This document shows positions 41,140 to 51,248 of a stretch of DNA of 57,573 bases, in pieces. The notes below the pieces were generated by a model. It made no database searches. It was not told the origin of the DNA and saw nothing but the letters and a program-made list of their open reading frames with translations. Every line of letters starts with the position of its first letter. Position 1 is the stretch's first letter. This DNA is from an uncultured Bacilli bacterium (lineage in GTDB: Bacteria > Bacillota_I > Bacilli_A > RF39 > UBA660): positions 1 to 57,573 of the forward strand of contig CAKOHH010000006.1 in assembly GCA_934085675.1 (NCBI GenBank), given 5' to 3'. Position numbers and translations under genes: made by a program.

Positions 41140-41245
41140 TTTTTCATTCCTCCTCATATCTACAAAGAAACTCGGATAATATTATACTATAATCATACTT
41201 AATTCCGTTTTTTTATTAACCCGGACATTCAAATAAAAATTAACG

Positions 41246-41260
41246 AAAATTTTAATGGTT
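41246..41260. repeat. 15-bp direct repeat (probable target duplication), right copy
   Basis: Identical to 39695-39709 and immediately outside the right inverted repeat. Confidence 0.75.
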
Positions 41261-41330
41261 TCAAAATTATCCTTGATTTACCTAAGTAAAACATATATAA
41301 TTTTAATAGAGTAGAATACGAGGGAAGAAT

Positions 41331-42893
41331 ATGAAATTAAGATATAAGATAAGCTTGGTGGTAGTAGCTTTTTTAATCATAGCGAGTTTGTACTTAGTTC
41401 AAAGTTATGCTTTATGGTTAACAACATATGAAGGACAAGAAAACATTTTAAGTGTTGGTTGTTTTGATGTTGCCTTAGAAGAACTTTCAAAGCCAATTTC
41501 TTTAAATAATACTTATCCAATGAGTGATCAAAAAGGGTTAACCCAAACACCATATAAATTTACAATAAAAAATACTTGTAATACATCAGCAGATTATGTT
41601 ATTACTTTAAACACTTTAAAGACCGCCACAATAGATAAAAGTAAGATTAAATTTGCTTTTACAACCGGAACCAATGTTCCAACCAGTGGTGTAAACTTAG
41701 GAACTTATGCTTCCGTAGCCTCTAATATAAATACCGATTTAGCTTATTTACAAACTGCTAATGTTTTAGGAAATACTTTAAATGAATCTATTATCCTTCA
41801 AAAAGGTACTTTAAAAAATGAAAATGATACTGCAACCTTTAATCTTTATTTATGGGTTGATCAAACAGCAGGAAATGAAGTACAAGGTAAGAAATTTGTA
41901 GCCAGTGTAAATGTCCTTGCTAATGCCACAACAGTAGAACCAACAGCAGCTGAAAAAATAGCAGCTTTAGCCAGTAAAGCAGATAAAACTTCAACAGATG
42001 TTTATACTGTTCCAAATAAAACAAGTGATAGTTGTACTTATACTTTAGCCTATGATGGCACAAGTGATAACAATTTAAGATATGTTGGAGCTAATCCTTG
42101 TAATTATGTAACCTTTAATGGTGAAAAGGCCGGATGGAGAATTATAGGTGTATTAAGTACTCCAGAGGGACAAAGATTAAAATTAATTCGGGCTGATTCC
42201 ATAGGTAACTTGGTTTGGGATTACGACCCAGCAAGAGATTCTAAAAATGACTGGTCAACCAGCACATTACAAGTTTTTTTGAATAGTGGGGCTTATTATA
42301 ACAGAACAACTGGACAGTATTATGAATCTGATGGCATAAAAGCTACAGCGATTACGTTAGATTTTACAAGTAATGGCTTAACCGAAACTGCCAAAAATCA
42401 AATAGATACAATAACATGGAAATTAGGCGGTGAATCAGACACTAATGATAATGATTTAACATCCTATTGGTATACTTGGGAAAGAGGTACAAAAGTATAT
42501 GCTGGAAATTCAACAGAGTGGCATGGTAAGGTTGGTTTAATGTATCCAAGTGACTATGGCTTTGCAACCAGTGGTAGTACTAGTACGAATAGAGCCAGTT
42601 GTTTAGCCACAGCGTTATACAGCTGGGATGGTGCAAGTGATTGTTACAATAATGATTGGCTTTTTTATACTTATAAAGAATTTGATCGCTATTATGGTAG
42701 AAGTCAATGGACATTGGGTACAACTTCGTCTAATTCCAATATGCCATACTATATCGAATCTACTGGTCGTGTTACTTTAAATTATCAAAATGCATTCTTT
42801 GCAAATGCAATTAGGCCATCGATTTATCTAGTATCTTCTACAAAGATTTTAAGTGGTGATGGTACTCTTGAAAGTCCATACGAAATTGGATAG
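41331..42893 (+). CDS. large exported surface protein with camelysin-like N-terminus
   Basis: 520 residues. A membrane signal (about 7-28) leads into SYALWLTTYEGQEN and a beta-rich domain like the TasA/CalY (camelysin) family of matrix fibre proteins. After a linker (about 205-230) comes a second domain (about 235-520) of the DUF6273-like type, with GWRIIGV, STLQVFLN and the terminal IRPSIYLVSSTKILSGDGTLESPY. Both parts should lie outside the cell. It is likely an adhesin or matrix protein. No sortase motif is seen. It is preceded by a good ribosome site (GAGGGAAG). Confidence 0.7.
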   Translation: MKLRYKISLVVVAFLIIASLYLVQSYALWLTTYEGQENILSVGCFDVALEELSKPISLNNTYPMSDQKGLTQTPYKFTIKNTCNTSADYVITLNTLKTATIDKSKIKFAFTTGTNVPTSGVNLGTYASVASNINTDLAYLQTANVLGNTLNESIILQKGTLKNENDTATFNLYLWVDQTAGNEVQGKKFVASVNVLANATTVEPTAAEKIAALASKADKTSTDVYTVPNKTSDSCTYTLAYDGTSDNNLRYVGANPCNYVTFNGEKAGWRIIGVLSTPEGQRLKLIRADSIGNLVWDYDPARDSKNDWSTSTLQVFLNSGAYYNRTTGQYYESDGIKATAITLDFTSNGLTETAKNQIDTITWKLGGESDTNDNDLTSYWYTWERGTKVYAGNSTEWHGKVGLMYPSDYGFATSGSTSTNRASCLATALYSWDGASDCYNNDWLFYTYKEFDRYYGRSQWTLGTTSSNSNMPYYIESTGRVTLNYQNAFFANAIRPSIYLVSSTKILSGDGTLESPYEIG

Positions 42894-42953
42894 TGTGAAT
42901 GATAGAGACTCTCCATATTTTAGTAGGAAAATGAATATTTAATTGAACAATAT

Positions 42954-42982
42954 AAAAAGCGAGATTTTCTTCCCGCTTTTTT
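42954..42982 (+). terminator. intrinsic terminator
   Basis: 8-bp stem (42954-42961 with 42974-42981) with T-rich 3' arm. The remaining gap to 43145 is AT-rich with nothing recognisable. Confidence 0.65.
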
Positions 42983-43145
42983 AAATGTGTTTTGTAATCT
43001 TTAAATTGCTAAAAAAAGGAATTCAAAATACTTAAGAATTGTAACCTATAAATAATTGAATTGAAATAAGTAATTTAAAATATCTCTTTTATTTGATGAT
43101 TAGATTGTTTTATGTTATTTTTATTTATGAAAGATGGTGCTATGA

Positions 43146-44528
43146 ATGAATTTTAACTTAGATGATTTAGGAATGTTATTAGAAGATTTTGATAGTGATG
43201 AGTTTAAAGATAAGGCTACAAAAGAATTTTTGACAGTAAAAAAGCCTGAAGGAACTTTTAAGGATATGTTTGATTGTTTAACAAAAGATAATCAAAAAGA
43301 TTTATTTAGTAATTATTGTTTAAGAGGTAATAATAAAACTGTTAAAAGTTTAACAGATAAAGTTTTAGAAAAGGCTCATGAGTGTTTTCTAGAAATGAGT
43401 TCTACTCAATTATATATATTTAATGAAATAGAGGAAAAAGGTTATTCTGATAAATTAGAGTTAGATATTTTAAATCAAGGTATTATATTTGTTTATGAAG
43501 AAAATGGTTTAAAAGTAACTGCCCCTACGGAGATTATAAAACTGTTTAAAAAAGATGTTTCTTTAAAGAAGAAAAAAGAGATTGAAAAAAATAGTATAGA
43601 AGAGATTATTACTTTATTAAGTTTAGTTTATGGTTTTCTTTCTTTAGATATTTTAAAATATTATTTAGATGATTTTTATTGTATTAAAATATCTGAAAAG
43701 AATCTTATTAAATTTATAAAAGAACATTATGGAAAAGAATATTTGTTAGAATATAACAATAAAAACTATTATAATGATTCTTCTTTAGAAAGACCTGATG
43801 ATTTATCTTTTTTAAAAGATTTAAATCCTGTTATTTTAACTTTAGGTAAATTAGAAAGTTATTATATAAAATGGATAAACTTTTTTTCTTCTCTTAGTAT
43901 GGTATCACCTAAAATAGGGGAAGTAGTAACAATGTCTTTAATGTTTAAATTATTACTTAAACCTAATTCTATAAATACATTAACTGATGATTTAACTAAA
44001 GAGTTTAAGTTAACGAAAAAGGAAAACAAAAAATTAGTTGAAGTATTAAACTTATTTTATAAAGATTTAAGATATTTTTCTTTAGGTGGTAGAACGGAAG
44101 ATGAAGCCTTTGCTTTAAATTTTGTTTTAAAAGAAAAGCCTATTAAAGATACTTTAGATTCTTATTTACAAGATTTACCTAAAGATGCTTATGAAAAGTT
44201 ATTATATTTGAATGGTGTTAAAGATTTAAATAAATTAAAAGATAAACTTGAAGATTCTTTTAAAGAAGCTATTTATGAATATTTTTATAATTATTCTGAT
44301 GTTTTAATTGTTTTAAATAAAAAAGATAAAAAGTATAAAAGTGATATTAATTTACAATTACTTTTAAATGGTTATCTTTATCTTTATGAAAAAGATAAAG
44401 AATTATATATAGGTATTCCAAAAGAAATTGAAAATATTATGAAAAAAATTGAACCAGATGATATGAGATGGCGAAAATTAAAAAGTTTTGATATTTTAGA
44501 TGATAATGATTGGTTACCTTTTAATTAG
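43146..44528 (+). CDS. unknown 460-residue helical protein
   Basis: I do not recognise this protein. It is predicted to be cytosolic and nearly all alpha-helical, very rich in Lys, Leu, Asp and Glu, with no transmembrane segment or catalytic motif. A short motif SLGGRTEDEAFALNF near residue 315 and a C-terminal DDMRWRKLKSFDILDDNDWLPFN stand out. GATGGTG-type ribosome site upstream, terminator downstream. It is monocistronic between the surface-protein gene and the polysaccharide locus. Confidence 0.6.
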   Translation: MNFNLDDLGMLLEDFDSDEFKDKATKEFLTVKKPEGTFKDMFDCLTKDNQKDLFSNYCLRGNNKTVKSLTDKVLEKAHECFLEMSSTQLYIFNEIEEKGYSDKLELDILNQGIIFVYEENGLKVTAPTEIIKLFKKDVSLKKKKEIEKNSIEEIITLLSLVYGFLSLDILKYYLDDFYCIKISEKNLIKFIKEHYGKEYLLEYNNKNYYNDSSLERPDDLSFLKDLNPVILTLGKLESYYIKWINFFSSLSMVSPKIGEVVTMSLMFKLLLKPNSINTLTDDLTKEFKLTKKENKKLVEVLNLFYKDLRYFSLGGRTEDEAFALNFVLKEKPIKDTLDSYLQDLPKDAYEKLLYLNGVKDLNKLKDKLEDSFKEAIYEYFYNYSDVLIVLNKKDKKYKSDINLQLLLNGYLYLYEKDKELYIGIPKEIENIMKKIEPDDMRWRKLKSFDILDDNDWLPFN

Positions 44529-44538
44529 TTGTTTAGAT

Positions 44539-44567
44539 GGACTTTTAATAAGTTCATTTTTTTTGGA
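44539..44567 (+). terminator. intrinsic terminator
   Basis: 8-bp stem with one G-T pair (44539-44546 with 44552-44559), followed by eight T. Confidence 0.75.
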
Positions 44568-44620
44568 TGTCATTATGATATTTATATGGTACAATATTAT
44601 TACAGTTTTGGATTTATATC

Positions 44621-44650
44621 TTGTCAATAAATAAGAATATATGATATGAT
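44621..44650 (+). promoter_or_regulatory. promoter of the polysaccharide locus
   Basis: TTGTCA (44621-44626), 18-nt spacer, TATGAT (44645-44650), 41 nt before the first gene of the locus. Confidence 0.55.
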
Positions 44651-44691
44651 GTTTTCGGCTTAAAAACGTGTATGTAGTAAGGTGTGGTAGA

Positions 44692-45375
44692 ATGAATAAT
44701 CAAGCAGATATAATAGATTTAAATGGAAATAAAACACTAACTTCTTCTTTAAGTAGAACAATGTATTTTTTTATTAAAAGATTATTTGATATTTTAATGG
44801 CTATTATAGGAATTATTGCTATGATACCAATCGCACTAATTGTTAAAGTTTCTTATATGTTAACAGGTGATTTTGACAGTATTTTTTATAAACAAAAAAG
44901 AATAGGTAAAAATGGTGAAGAGTTTGATTTTTATAAATTTAGAAGTATGATTCCTAATGCTGATAAAGTATTAAAAGAATTGTTAAAAAATGATAAAAAA
45001 TTGGCAAGAGAATATAAAATAAATAAAAAATTAGAACATGATCCAAGAGTCACTAAAATGGGAAATATCCTTAGAAAAACCTCTCTCGATGAACTGCCTC
45101 AGGTTTTGAATATTATAAAAAACGATATGTCGGTTATTGGAAACCGCCCATATTTACCAAGAGAAAAAGAAGATATGGGAATTTATTACAATGATATTGT
45201 TAAAACAAAACCAGGTCTTACAGGGTTGTGGCAAGTCAGTGGGAGAAGCAATACAACGTTTGAAGAACGTTTGAAAATTGAACAAGAATACTCTAATGGT
45301 TATGGATTTAGATTGGATGTAAAGATATTTTTTAAAACTTTTGGGGCTGTATTTAAACATAAGGGGGCTATATAG
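44692..45375 (+). CDS. initiating phosphoglycosyltransferase (bacterial sugar transferase)
   Basis: About 227 residues. One N-terminal membrane hairpin (about 22-50) and the catalytic core of the WcaJ/CpsE family: FYKQKRIGKNGEEFDFYKFRSM, LRKTSLDELPQVLNI, MSVIGNRP and KPGLTGLWQVSGRS. It moves a sugar phosphate from a nucleotide donor to undecaprenyl phosphate to start glycan assembly. ATG 44692 has AAGGTGTGG upstream; the longer frame begins earlier without such a site. It overlaps the next gene by one base. Confidence 0.93.
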   Translation: MNNQADIIDLNGNKTLTSSLSRTMYFFIKRLFDILMAIIGIIAMIPIALIVKVSYMLTGDFDSIFYKQKRIGKNGEEFDFYKFRSMIPNADKVLKELLKNDKKLAREYKINKKLEHDPRVTKMGNILRKTSLDELPQVLNIIKNDMSVIGNRPYLPREKEDMGIYYNDIVKTKPGLTGLWQVSGRSNTTFEERLKIEQEYSNGYGFRLDVKIFFKTFGAVFKHKGAI

Positions 45376-47660
45376 TGAAAAAGCAAGAACCTATTAGAGT
45401 TGCTCAGATTATTGGTAAGTGGCTTGGCGGTGGAGTAGAATCTGTTGTTATGAATTATTATAGACATATTGATAGAAGTAAAATACAATTTGATTTTATA
45501 TGTGATGAAGATTCTACAAATATTCCTTATGAAGAGATAGAAAAATTAGGTGGTAAAGTTATACTAATACCACCTTATCAAAAAATATTTAAATATCATA
45601 AAGAGTTAAAGAAAATTTTAAAAGAAGGAAATTATAAAATAGTTCATTCTCATATTAACACGTTATCAGTTTTTAGTTTATTTGCAGCAAAGTGTGCTGG
45701 AGTTCCAGTAAGAATAGCTCATAGTCATAGTACAACTAACAAACAAGAGAAAAAGAAAAATTTGGTGAAACAAGTATTAAGACCATTTAGCAAAGTATTT
45801 GCAACAGATTATATGGCATGTACTGAACATGCTGGTAGATGGTTATTTGGTAATAAAGAATATGACAATGGTAATGTTTATCTTTTAAACAATGCTATTG
45901 ATTTAGATAAATTTAAGTATGATGAAAAATTAAGAAAAGAAAAAAGAAAAGAATTAAATATTAAAGAAGATACATTAGTTATTGGTCATGTTGGAAGATT
46001 TGTTGAGCAGAAAAATCATAGATTTTTAATTGATATATTTAATGAGGTACATAAGAAAAATAAAAATTCTATTTTATTATTAATAGGTCAAGGTCCTTTA
46101 ATGGAAGAAATGAAAGAAAAAGTTGATTCACTTGGTATATCAGACTCAGTAAAATTTTTAGGCCAAAGAGAAGATGTTTCTGAATTGTATAATGCAATGG
46201 ATTTATTTTTATTTCCATCTTTATATGAGGGCTTAGGTATGGTATTAATTGAAGCACAAGCAAATGGATTACCATGTATAGCTTCAACAGAAGTACCTAA
46301 AATTGCTGATATATCTAATAATGTTCAATTTTATAATTTGAATGATTCAATCGATATATGGTTGAAAAATTATGACATCAAAAGATTTAAATTTATACGA
46401 AAAAATTGTATCTACGATATAAAAAAAGAGGCTGAAAAACTAGAAAATATATATTATAAAGAGAAGAGGAGTAATATGAAATTATTATTTATTCAAGGTG
46501 GATCAAGGGTTAGCGTAAGTAACAATGGTTCGTTTTATGTTGATGGTAATTTTAATAATAATATCTGGCTTAGATATAGCGGTTATGCAAATGATAAAGT
46601 GAATGTTATATTAAGAAAAAATTCAGGGATGTATGAAGAAAAAAAATTAATGAATAAATTAAACAAAATTGATACAAATATTGTGAATTTAAAATTGGTA
46701 GATGATATATACAAACCGAAAAGAAATTTTTTTAATATAAAAAAAAGGTTAGAAATAAGAAAATTAATAAAACAGGAAATTGTAACAGCTGATAGAGTTA
46801 TTATAAGATCAATAGGAAATTTTTATACTAATACTGCCTTAAAATACTGCAAAAAATATAAAAAGAAATATTTAATCGAATTTACAGGATTTGCATTTGA
46901 AGGGTTGTGGTACCATAGTTTTTTAGGGAAAATATTTGCTATTCCTAGGGAATTAAAATTAAAAAATGCCGCTAAAAATGCCCCATATGCAGTTTATGTG
47001 ACAGAAAAATCTTTACAAAAAAGATATCCTTGTAGAGGCAATAGTTTGGGGTGTTCAGATGTTGAATTGATTGATATGAATTTAAGCGTTTTGGAAGAAA
47101 AATTAAAAAGAATTGATAAAAATGATGGAATTTATAAAATGGGAACTGCAGCTTTTTTAAATGTAAAATGGAAAGGCATTCAGGATGTTCTCAAAGCCTT
47201 ATATTTGTTAAAGAAAAAAGGCATAACAAATTTTAGATATGAATTAATAGGCGCAGGTTCACCAGAATATTTAAATAAACTTATAAATAAATATGATTTA
47301 GGCAATCAAGTGAAAATATTAGGAACAAAAAAACATGAAGAAGTTTTTGAATGGCTTAGACAATTGGATATTTATATTCAACCGAGTTATCAAGAAGGTT
47401 TATGTAGGGCAATTGTAGAGGCGATGAGTCAAGCTTGTCCTTGCGTTGTTTCAAATGCTGGTGGTAATGTTGAGTTGATTGATGAAAAGTTTATTTTTCA
47501 AAAGGGCAATGTTAATAGCCTTTTAAAAATTCTTTCAGATATAAATAAAGAAGCACTTAAAAATCAGGCTACAAAAAATTATGAACACGCAAAAAATTAT
47601 AAAAAGGAATTATTAGATGACAAAAGAATGAATTTTTACAAAAAATTCATGGATGAGTGA
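45375..47660 (+). CDS. two fused family 4 glycosyltransferases
   Basis: 761 residues in a single frame. Residues 1-367 form a full GT4 enzyme (GGGVESVVMNYYRHID, VIGHVGRFVEQKN, FPSLYEGLGMVLIEAQANG). Residues 368-761 form a second one (KLLFIQGG opening, QPSYQEGLCRAIVEAMSQA). At the join lies AGAGGAGTAATATG: a ribosome site and an internal ATG (46476). This looks like two adjacent genes merged by loss of the first stop codon. The start is GTG 45375, with AAGGGGG upstream. Both should add sugars to the lipid-linked repeat unit; the second may still be made on its own. Confidence 0.85.
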   Translation: MKKQEPIRVAQIIGKWLGGGVESVVMNYYRHIDRSKIQFDFICDEDSTNIPYEEIEKLGGKVILIPPYQKIFKYHKELKKILKEGNYKIVHSHINTLSVFSLFAAKCAGVPVRIAHSHSTTNKQEKKKNLVKQVLRPFSKVFATDYMACTEHAGRWLFGNKEYDNGNVYLLNNAIDLDKFKYDEKLRKEKRKELNIKEDTLVIGHVGRFVEQKNHRFLIDIFNEVHKKNKNSILLLIGQGPLMEEMKEKVDSLGISDSVKFLGQREDVSELYNAMDLFLFPSLYEGLGMVLIEAQANGLPCIASTEVPKIADISNNVQFYNLNDSIDIWLKNYDIKRFKFIRKNCIYDIKKEAEKLENIYYKEKRSNMKLLFIQGGSRVSVSNNGSFYVDGNFNNNIWLRYSGYANDKVNVILRKNSGMYEEKKLMNKLNKIDTNIVNLKLVDDIYKPKRNFFNIKKRLEIRKLIKQEIVTADRVIIRSIGNFYTNTALKYCKKYKKKYLIEFTGFAFEGLWYHSFLGKIFAIPRELKLKNAAKNAPYAVYVTEKSLQKRYPCRGNSLGCSDVELIDMNLSVLEEKLKRIDKNDGIYKMGTAAFLNVKWKGIQDVLKALYLLKKKGITNFRYELIGAGSPEYLNKLINKYDLGNQVKILGTKKHEEVFEWLRQLDIYIQPSYQEGLCRAIVEAMSQACPCVVSNAGGNVELIDEKFIFQKGNVNSLLKILSDINKEALKNQATKNYEHAKNYKKELLDDKRMNFYKKFMDE

Positions 47661-47669
47661 GGAAATGTT

Positions 47670-48623
47670 ATGAGTAAAGTAAAATTATCAATTATAATTC
47701 CAATATATAATACTGAAAAATATTTGTGCGATTGTATTGATTCCATTATTGCAAGTAAAAGAAAAAATATTGAAATAATAATTATTAATGATGGTTCTAC
47801 AGATAATTCTTTTGAAATAATAAAAAAATATCAAAAAAGAGACAGCCGTATAATTGTTATTGATAAAAAAAATAGTGGAGTATCGGATACAAGAAATTAT
47901 GGAATTAAAATAGCAAAAGGCGAGTATATTATGTTCGTTGATTCTGATGACTATTTATCGAGGGATTGGGATAGAATCGTTGATTATTTAAACGATGACG
48001 ATATATATTATTGTACTACATTGATAGATTCAAAGACTGATAAAAATGAATTAATTAACTATATTATCGGAAATAATGCTGAAAAAATTGTGATGGCTGG
48101 ACCATATTCCAAAATGTTTAAAAGAAAATTTTTGATTGAGAAAAAAATTTTCTTTGAGGCAAATATATCCAACGGAGAGGATATGTTATTTAATATTTAT
48201 GCATTAATTAATTGTACAAAATATTCTATAATTAATATATCAATTTATTATTATAGAATGTTTATTGGACAATGTAAAAATAAAAACATTACTAGACTAA
48301 TAGAGTCAACTAAAATTTTAACTGAAAAAATTGAGGAAGTTTTTGCTGATAATGCTAGTATAATAGAATATTTTCAAATAAGAGGCTTAAAAGTAATTAT
48401 AAATAGAATTTCAAACAATTTTAATTATTTTGAAAGTAGAACTAAAATGGAGTTTTTATTAAATTATCCATTTAATGAATATGTAAATAATGGAATAAAA
48501 TGTAAAAATTTAAAAAATAAATTTTTTTGTAAGTTATGTAAAAAAAAGCGTTATCTTTTAATATATTTGGCATTTAAAATAAAGAAAAAAAGCAGAAAGG
48601 AATGTGTGGTAAATCTTTTATGA
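47670..48623 (+). CDS. family 2 glycosyltransferase
   Basis: 317 residues: LSIIIPIYNTEKYL, INDGSTDNS, NSGVSDTRNYG and VDSDDYLS show the GT-A core with its DxD. The C-terminus is Lys-rich. It likely adds a sugar to the growing unit at the cytoplasmic face. Its TGA overlaps the next ATG (ATGA). Confidence 0.9.
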   Translation: MSKVKLSIIIPIYNTEKYLCDCIDSIIASKRKNIEIIIINDGSTDNSFEIIKKYQKRDSRIIVIDKKNSGVSDTRNYGIKIAKGEYIMFVDSDDYLSRDWDRIVDYLNDDDIYYCTTLIDSKTDKNELINYIIGNNAEKIVMAGPYSKMFKRKFLIEKKIFFEANISNGEDMLFNIYALINCTKYSIINISIYYYRMFIGQCKNKNITRLIESTKILTEKIEEVFADNASIIEYFQIRGLKVIINRISNNFNYFESRTKMEFLLNYPFNEYVNNGIKCKNLKNKFFCKLCKKKRYLLIYLAFKIKKKSRKECVVNLL

Positions 48624-49723
48624 TAAAAGATAATAAAATAAAATTAGATAGTTTTTTGTATTACGTTGCGTGGATAATTGGATTATTTAGATTAATTAAC
48701 CCTAAAATATACAGAGCAATACCTAACGCAGAAATATTTACACTTATACAAATTATTTTACTTTTTATTTGTATTTTGTTAAAAAAATATAATAAAATAC
48801 AATTTATTAAATTTTTAATTATAGGATGCTTATTAGTAATTTCAACTGTTGTATCCAAGAATTATGAAGCCTTATTGATATTTATGCTTGTCATTGCGTT
48901 TAGAAATGAAGATTTTGATAATATTGTTAGATTTGATATTAAGGCTAAAATATTGCTTTTAATACTTAATATTTTGTTAATAAAGTTCGGAATAATTGAT
49001 AATCAAACTTTTTTTAAAAACGGCTTTTCTAGATATACATTAGGTTTTTATAGTCCAAATACTTTTCCCTCTTTTTTAAGTTCAGTAATAATAGAAATAG
49101 TTTATCTTTTAAAAAGGTATAAAATAACTCATTTTGTACTTATTTTGCTAATAATTTACATTATAGATATATATTTTTGTTCAAGAACATGTGAAATAAT
49201 ATTATTAATGTTTTCCATATTAATGTTTTTAACCAAAAACAAGAATATTGGTAAACTTATATGTAACAGATTTACAAAATATTTACCATTTGTTTTAACA
49301 ATTTTAAGTTTTATTTCAGTTCACTTATTTGAAAAGAATAATCCTCTATTTATAAAAATAAATGATATTTTAACTACCAGACTTTATTGTGCAAGCCAAT
49401 ATTTGCAAATATATGATATAAAATTTTTTGGAAATAATATCATAAAATATGATAATTATATAGGCTATGCACAAACAATAGATATTTCATATATAAATTT
49501 TTTACTGCAAAATGGTATAGTCTCTTATTTAATTATTTTCTTTATGATATTTAAATTGTTAGATGATTTAATTAAAAAGAAAAAAATTGAACTTTTAATA
49601 ATTTTTGTAACCTTTTTATTAATGGGATTAACTGAAAAAAATGCTTTGTATGTTTCGTCAAATATTTTTTTGCTTTTATGTGCAACTATATTTGAAAAAA
49701 AAGAGGTGAATGAAGATGTCTAG
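48620..49723 (+). CDS. polysaccharide polymerase-like membrane protein (Wzy type)
   Basis: About 367 residues with about ten hydrophobic segments and a large loop, the plan of O-antigen ligase/Wzy polymerases. There is little sequence signature, as is normal for this family. Its place between a glycosyltransferase and the flippase supports the call. ATG 48620 overlaps the upstream stop. An in-frame ATG at 48602 has its AAAGGA directly adjacent, so it is less likely. Confidence 0.7.
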   Translation: MIKDNKIKLDSFLYYVAWIIGLFRLINPKIYRAIPNAEIFTLIQIILLFICILLKKYNKIQFIKFLIIGCLLVISTVVSKNYEALLIFMLVIAFRNEDFDNIVRFDIKAKILLLILNILLIKFGIIDNQTFFKNGFSRYTLGFYSPNTFPSFLSSVIIEIVYLLKRYKITHFVLILLIIYIIDIYFCSRTCEIILLMFSILMFLTKNKNIGKLICNRFTKYLPFVLTILSFISVHLFEKNNPLFIKINDILTTRLYCASQYLQIYDIKFFGNNIIKYDNYIGYAQTIDISYINFLLQNGIVSYLIIFFMIFKLLDDLIKKKKIELLIIFVTFLLMGLTEKNALYVSSNIFLLLCATIFEKKEVNEDV

Positions 49724-51248
49724 AAGTAAAAAAAGTGCAAAAAATTTTGCATATGCTTTAGTTGGTCAATCGGTTGGTTTGATAATTAGCTTTATATCAC
49801 GAATTGTTTTTATAAAAATATTAGGATCGGAATACCTTGGGTTAAATGGACTGTTTTCTAATATTTTAACAGTTTTATCTCTAGCTGAATTAGGAATTGG
49901 AGAAGCCATTACATTTAGTTTATATAAACCATTAGCAGAAGATAATAAGTTAAATTGTGCTATGTTAATGCAGTTTTATAAAAAAACATATATAATTATC
50001 GGCTTAATAATTTTAATTGTAGGAGTTTCTATTACACCATTGCTACCATTTTTAATAAAGGATATGCCAAATATAGAGCATATTAATATTATATATATTT
50101 TGTTTGTAATAAATACTTCTGTTTCATATTTTTTTTCATATAAAAGGAACCTTATAATAGCTGATCAAAATAGATACATAGCAACTTTCTATCGTTATTT
50201 ATTTTATTTTATGCTTAATATGGTACAAATTATATTTTTATTAATAAATCACAACTATTTTTTGTTTTTGATTTTGCAAATTATTTTTACTATAATAGAA
50301 AATTTATGTATATCTATTAAGGCAGATAAGATGTATCCTTATTTAAAAAGTAAAAATAAAATGAAATTAGATAATAAAAGTAAAATGGAAATAGTAAAGA
50401 ATACTAAAGCAATGATAATGCATAGAATTGGCAGTGTAGTGGTAAACTCAACTGATAATCTATTACTTTCTGCTTTAGTAGGATTATCAGTTGTAGGTAT
50501 TTATTCTAATTATTATTTGATTATTAATGCACTTAATTTAGTATTTGGCCAACTTTTTAATTCTCTAACAGCTAGTGTAGGTAATTTAATTGCTAGTGAA
50601 AGTAGGGATAAACAGTATGATGTTTTCCAAAAAATAAATTTTTTAAACTTCTGGATTTATTCTTTTTCATCAATATGTTTATTGTGTTTATTTAATGATT
50701 TTATAGAAATTTGGGTCGGCAAAGAATATGTTTTTTCATACAATATAGTTATTATAATTATTATTAATTTTTATGTGAATGGGATGAGAAAAACAATTTT
50801 GATGTTTAAAGATGCAGCTGGACTATTTTATCAAGATAGATGGAAATCGGTTATAGAGGCTACAATAAATTTAGTTGTTTCTATATTACTTGCCATGAAT
50901 TATGGTGCTATTGGAATATTTATAGGTACATTAATCAGTTCTATAACCACCTGTTTGTGGGTTGAACCATTTGTTTTATATAAATATTGTTTTGGCAAAA
51001 ATATCAAAAATTATTTTAAGGAATATGCAAAAAGATTAATGATAACATTATGTTTATCTTTTACAATGTATATTATGTGTAGTCTTATTCATTTTAATAT
51101 TTATATATCTTTAATTTTAAAATTGCTATTGTGTGTATTAATTGTTAACTCAGTTTATTGGGTTCTTTATCATAATTCTAGTGAATATAAATATGTAAAA
51201 TCTAAAATTTTTGATAAAATTTTAAAAAAGGGTTATCATGCTAAATAA
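49716..51248 (+). CDS. polysaccharide flippase (Wzx type, MOP superfamily)
   Basis: About 510 residues with 12-14 membrane helices. It opens with SKKSAKNFAYALVGQSVGLIISFISRIVFIKILGSEYLGLNGLF, the classic start of Wzx-like polysaccharide exporters. It should flip lipid-linked glycan units across the membrane for polymerisation. GAGGTGA lies 6 nt before ATG 49716, and the gene overlaps the end of the polymerase gene. Confidence 0.88.
   Translation: MSRSKKSAKNFAYALVGQSVGLIISFISRIVFIKILGSEYLGLNGLFSNILTVLSLAELGIGEAITFSLYKPLAEDNKLNCAMLMQFYKKTYIIIGLIILIVGVSITPLLPFLIKDMPNIEHINIIYILFVINTSVSYFFSYKRNLIIADQNRYIATFYRYLFYFMLNMVQIIFLLINHNYFLFLILQIIFTIIENLCISIKADKMYPYLKSKNKMKLDNKSKMEIVKNTKAMIMHRIGSVVVNSTDNLLLSALVGLSVVGIYSNYYLIINALNLVFGQLFNSLTASVGNLIASESRDKQYDVFQKINFLNFWIYSFSSICLLCLFNDFIEIWVGKEYVFSYNIVIIIIINFYVNGMRKTILMFKDAAGLFYQDRWKSVIEATINLVVSILLAMNYGAIGIFIGTLISSITTCLWVEPFVLYKYCFGKNIKNYFKEYAKRLMITLCLSFTMYIMCSLIHFNIYISLILKLLLCVLIVNSVYWVLYHNSSEYKYVKSKIFDKILKKGYHAK

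Larger units (their letters stand above)
39710..41245 (-). mobile_element. IS30-family insertion sequence, complete
   Basis: 1,536 bp with one transposase on the minus strand. Imperfect terminal repeats of about 24 bp start CGTAAATTTTTAG (left, 39710) and, on the other strand, CGTTAATTTTTAT (from 41245), agreeing at about 17 of 24 positions. They abut exactly the 15-bp direct repeats. The 280-bp left non-coding part holds a motif TTATTTCCGTTT twice (39863, 39882) and once inverted (39786-39797). Confidence 0.8.
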
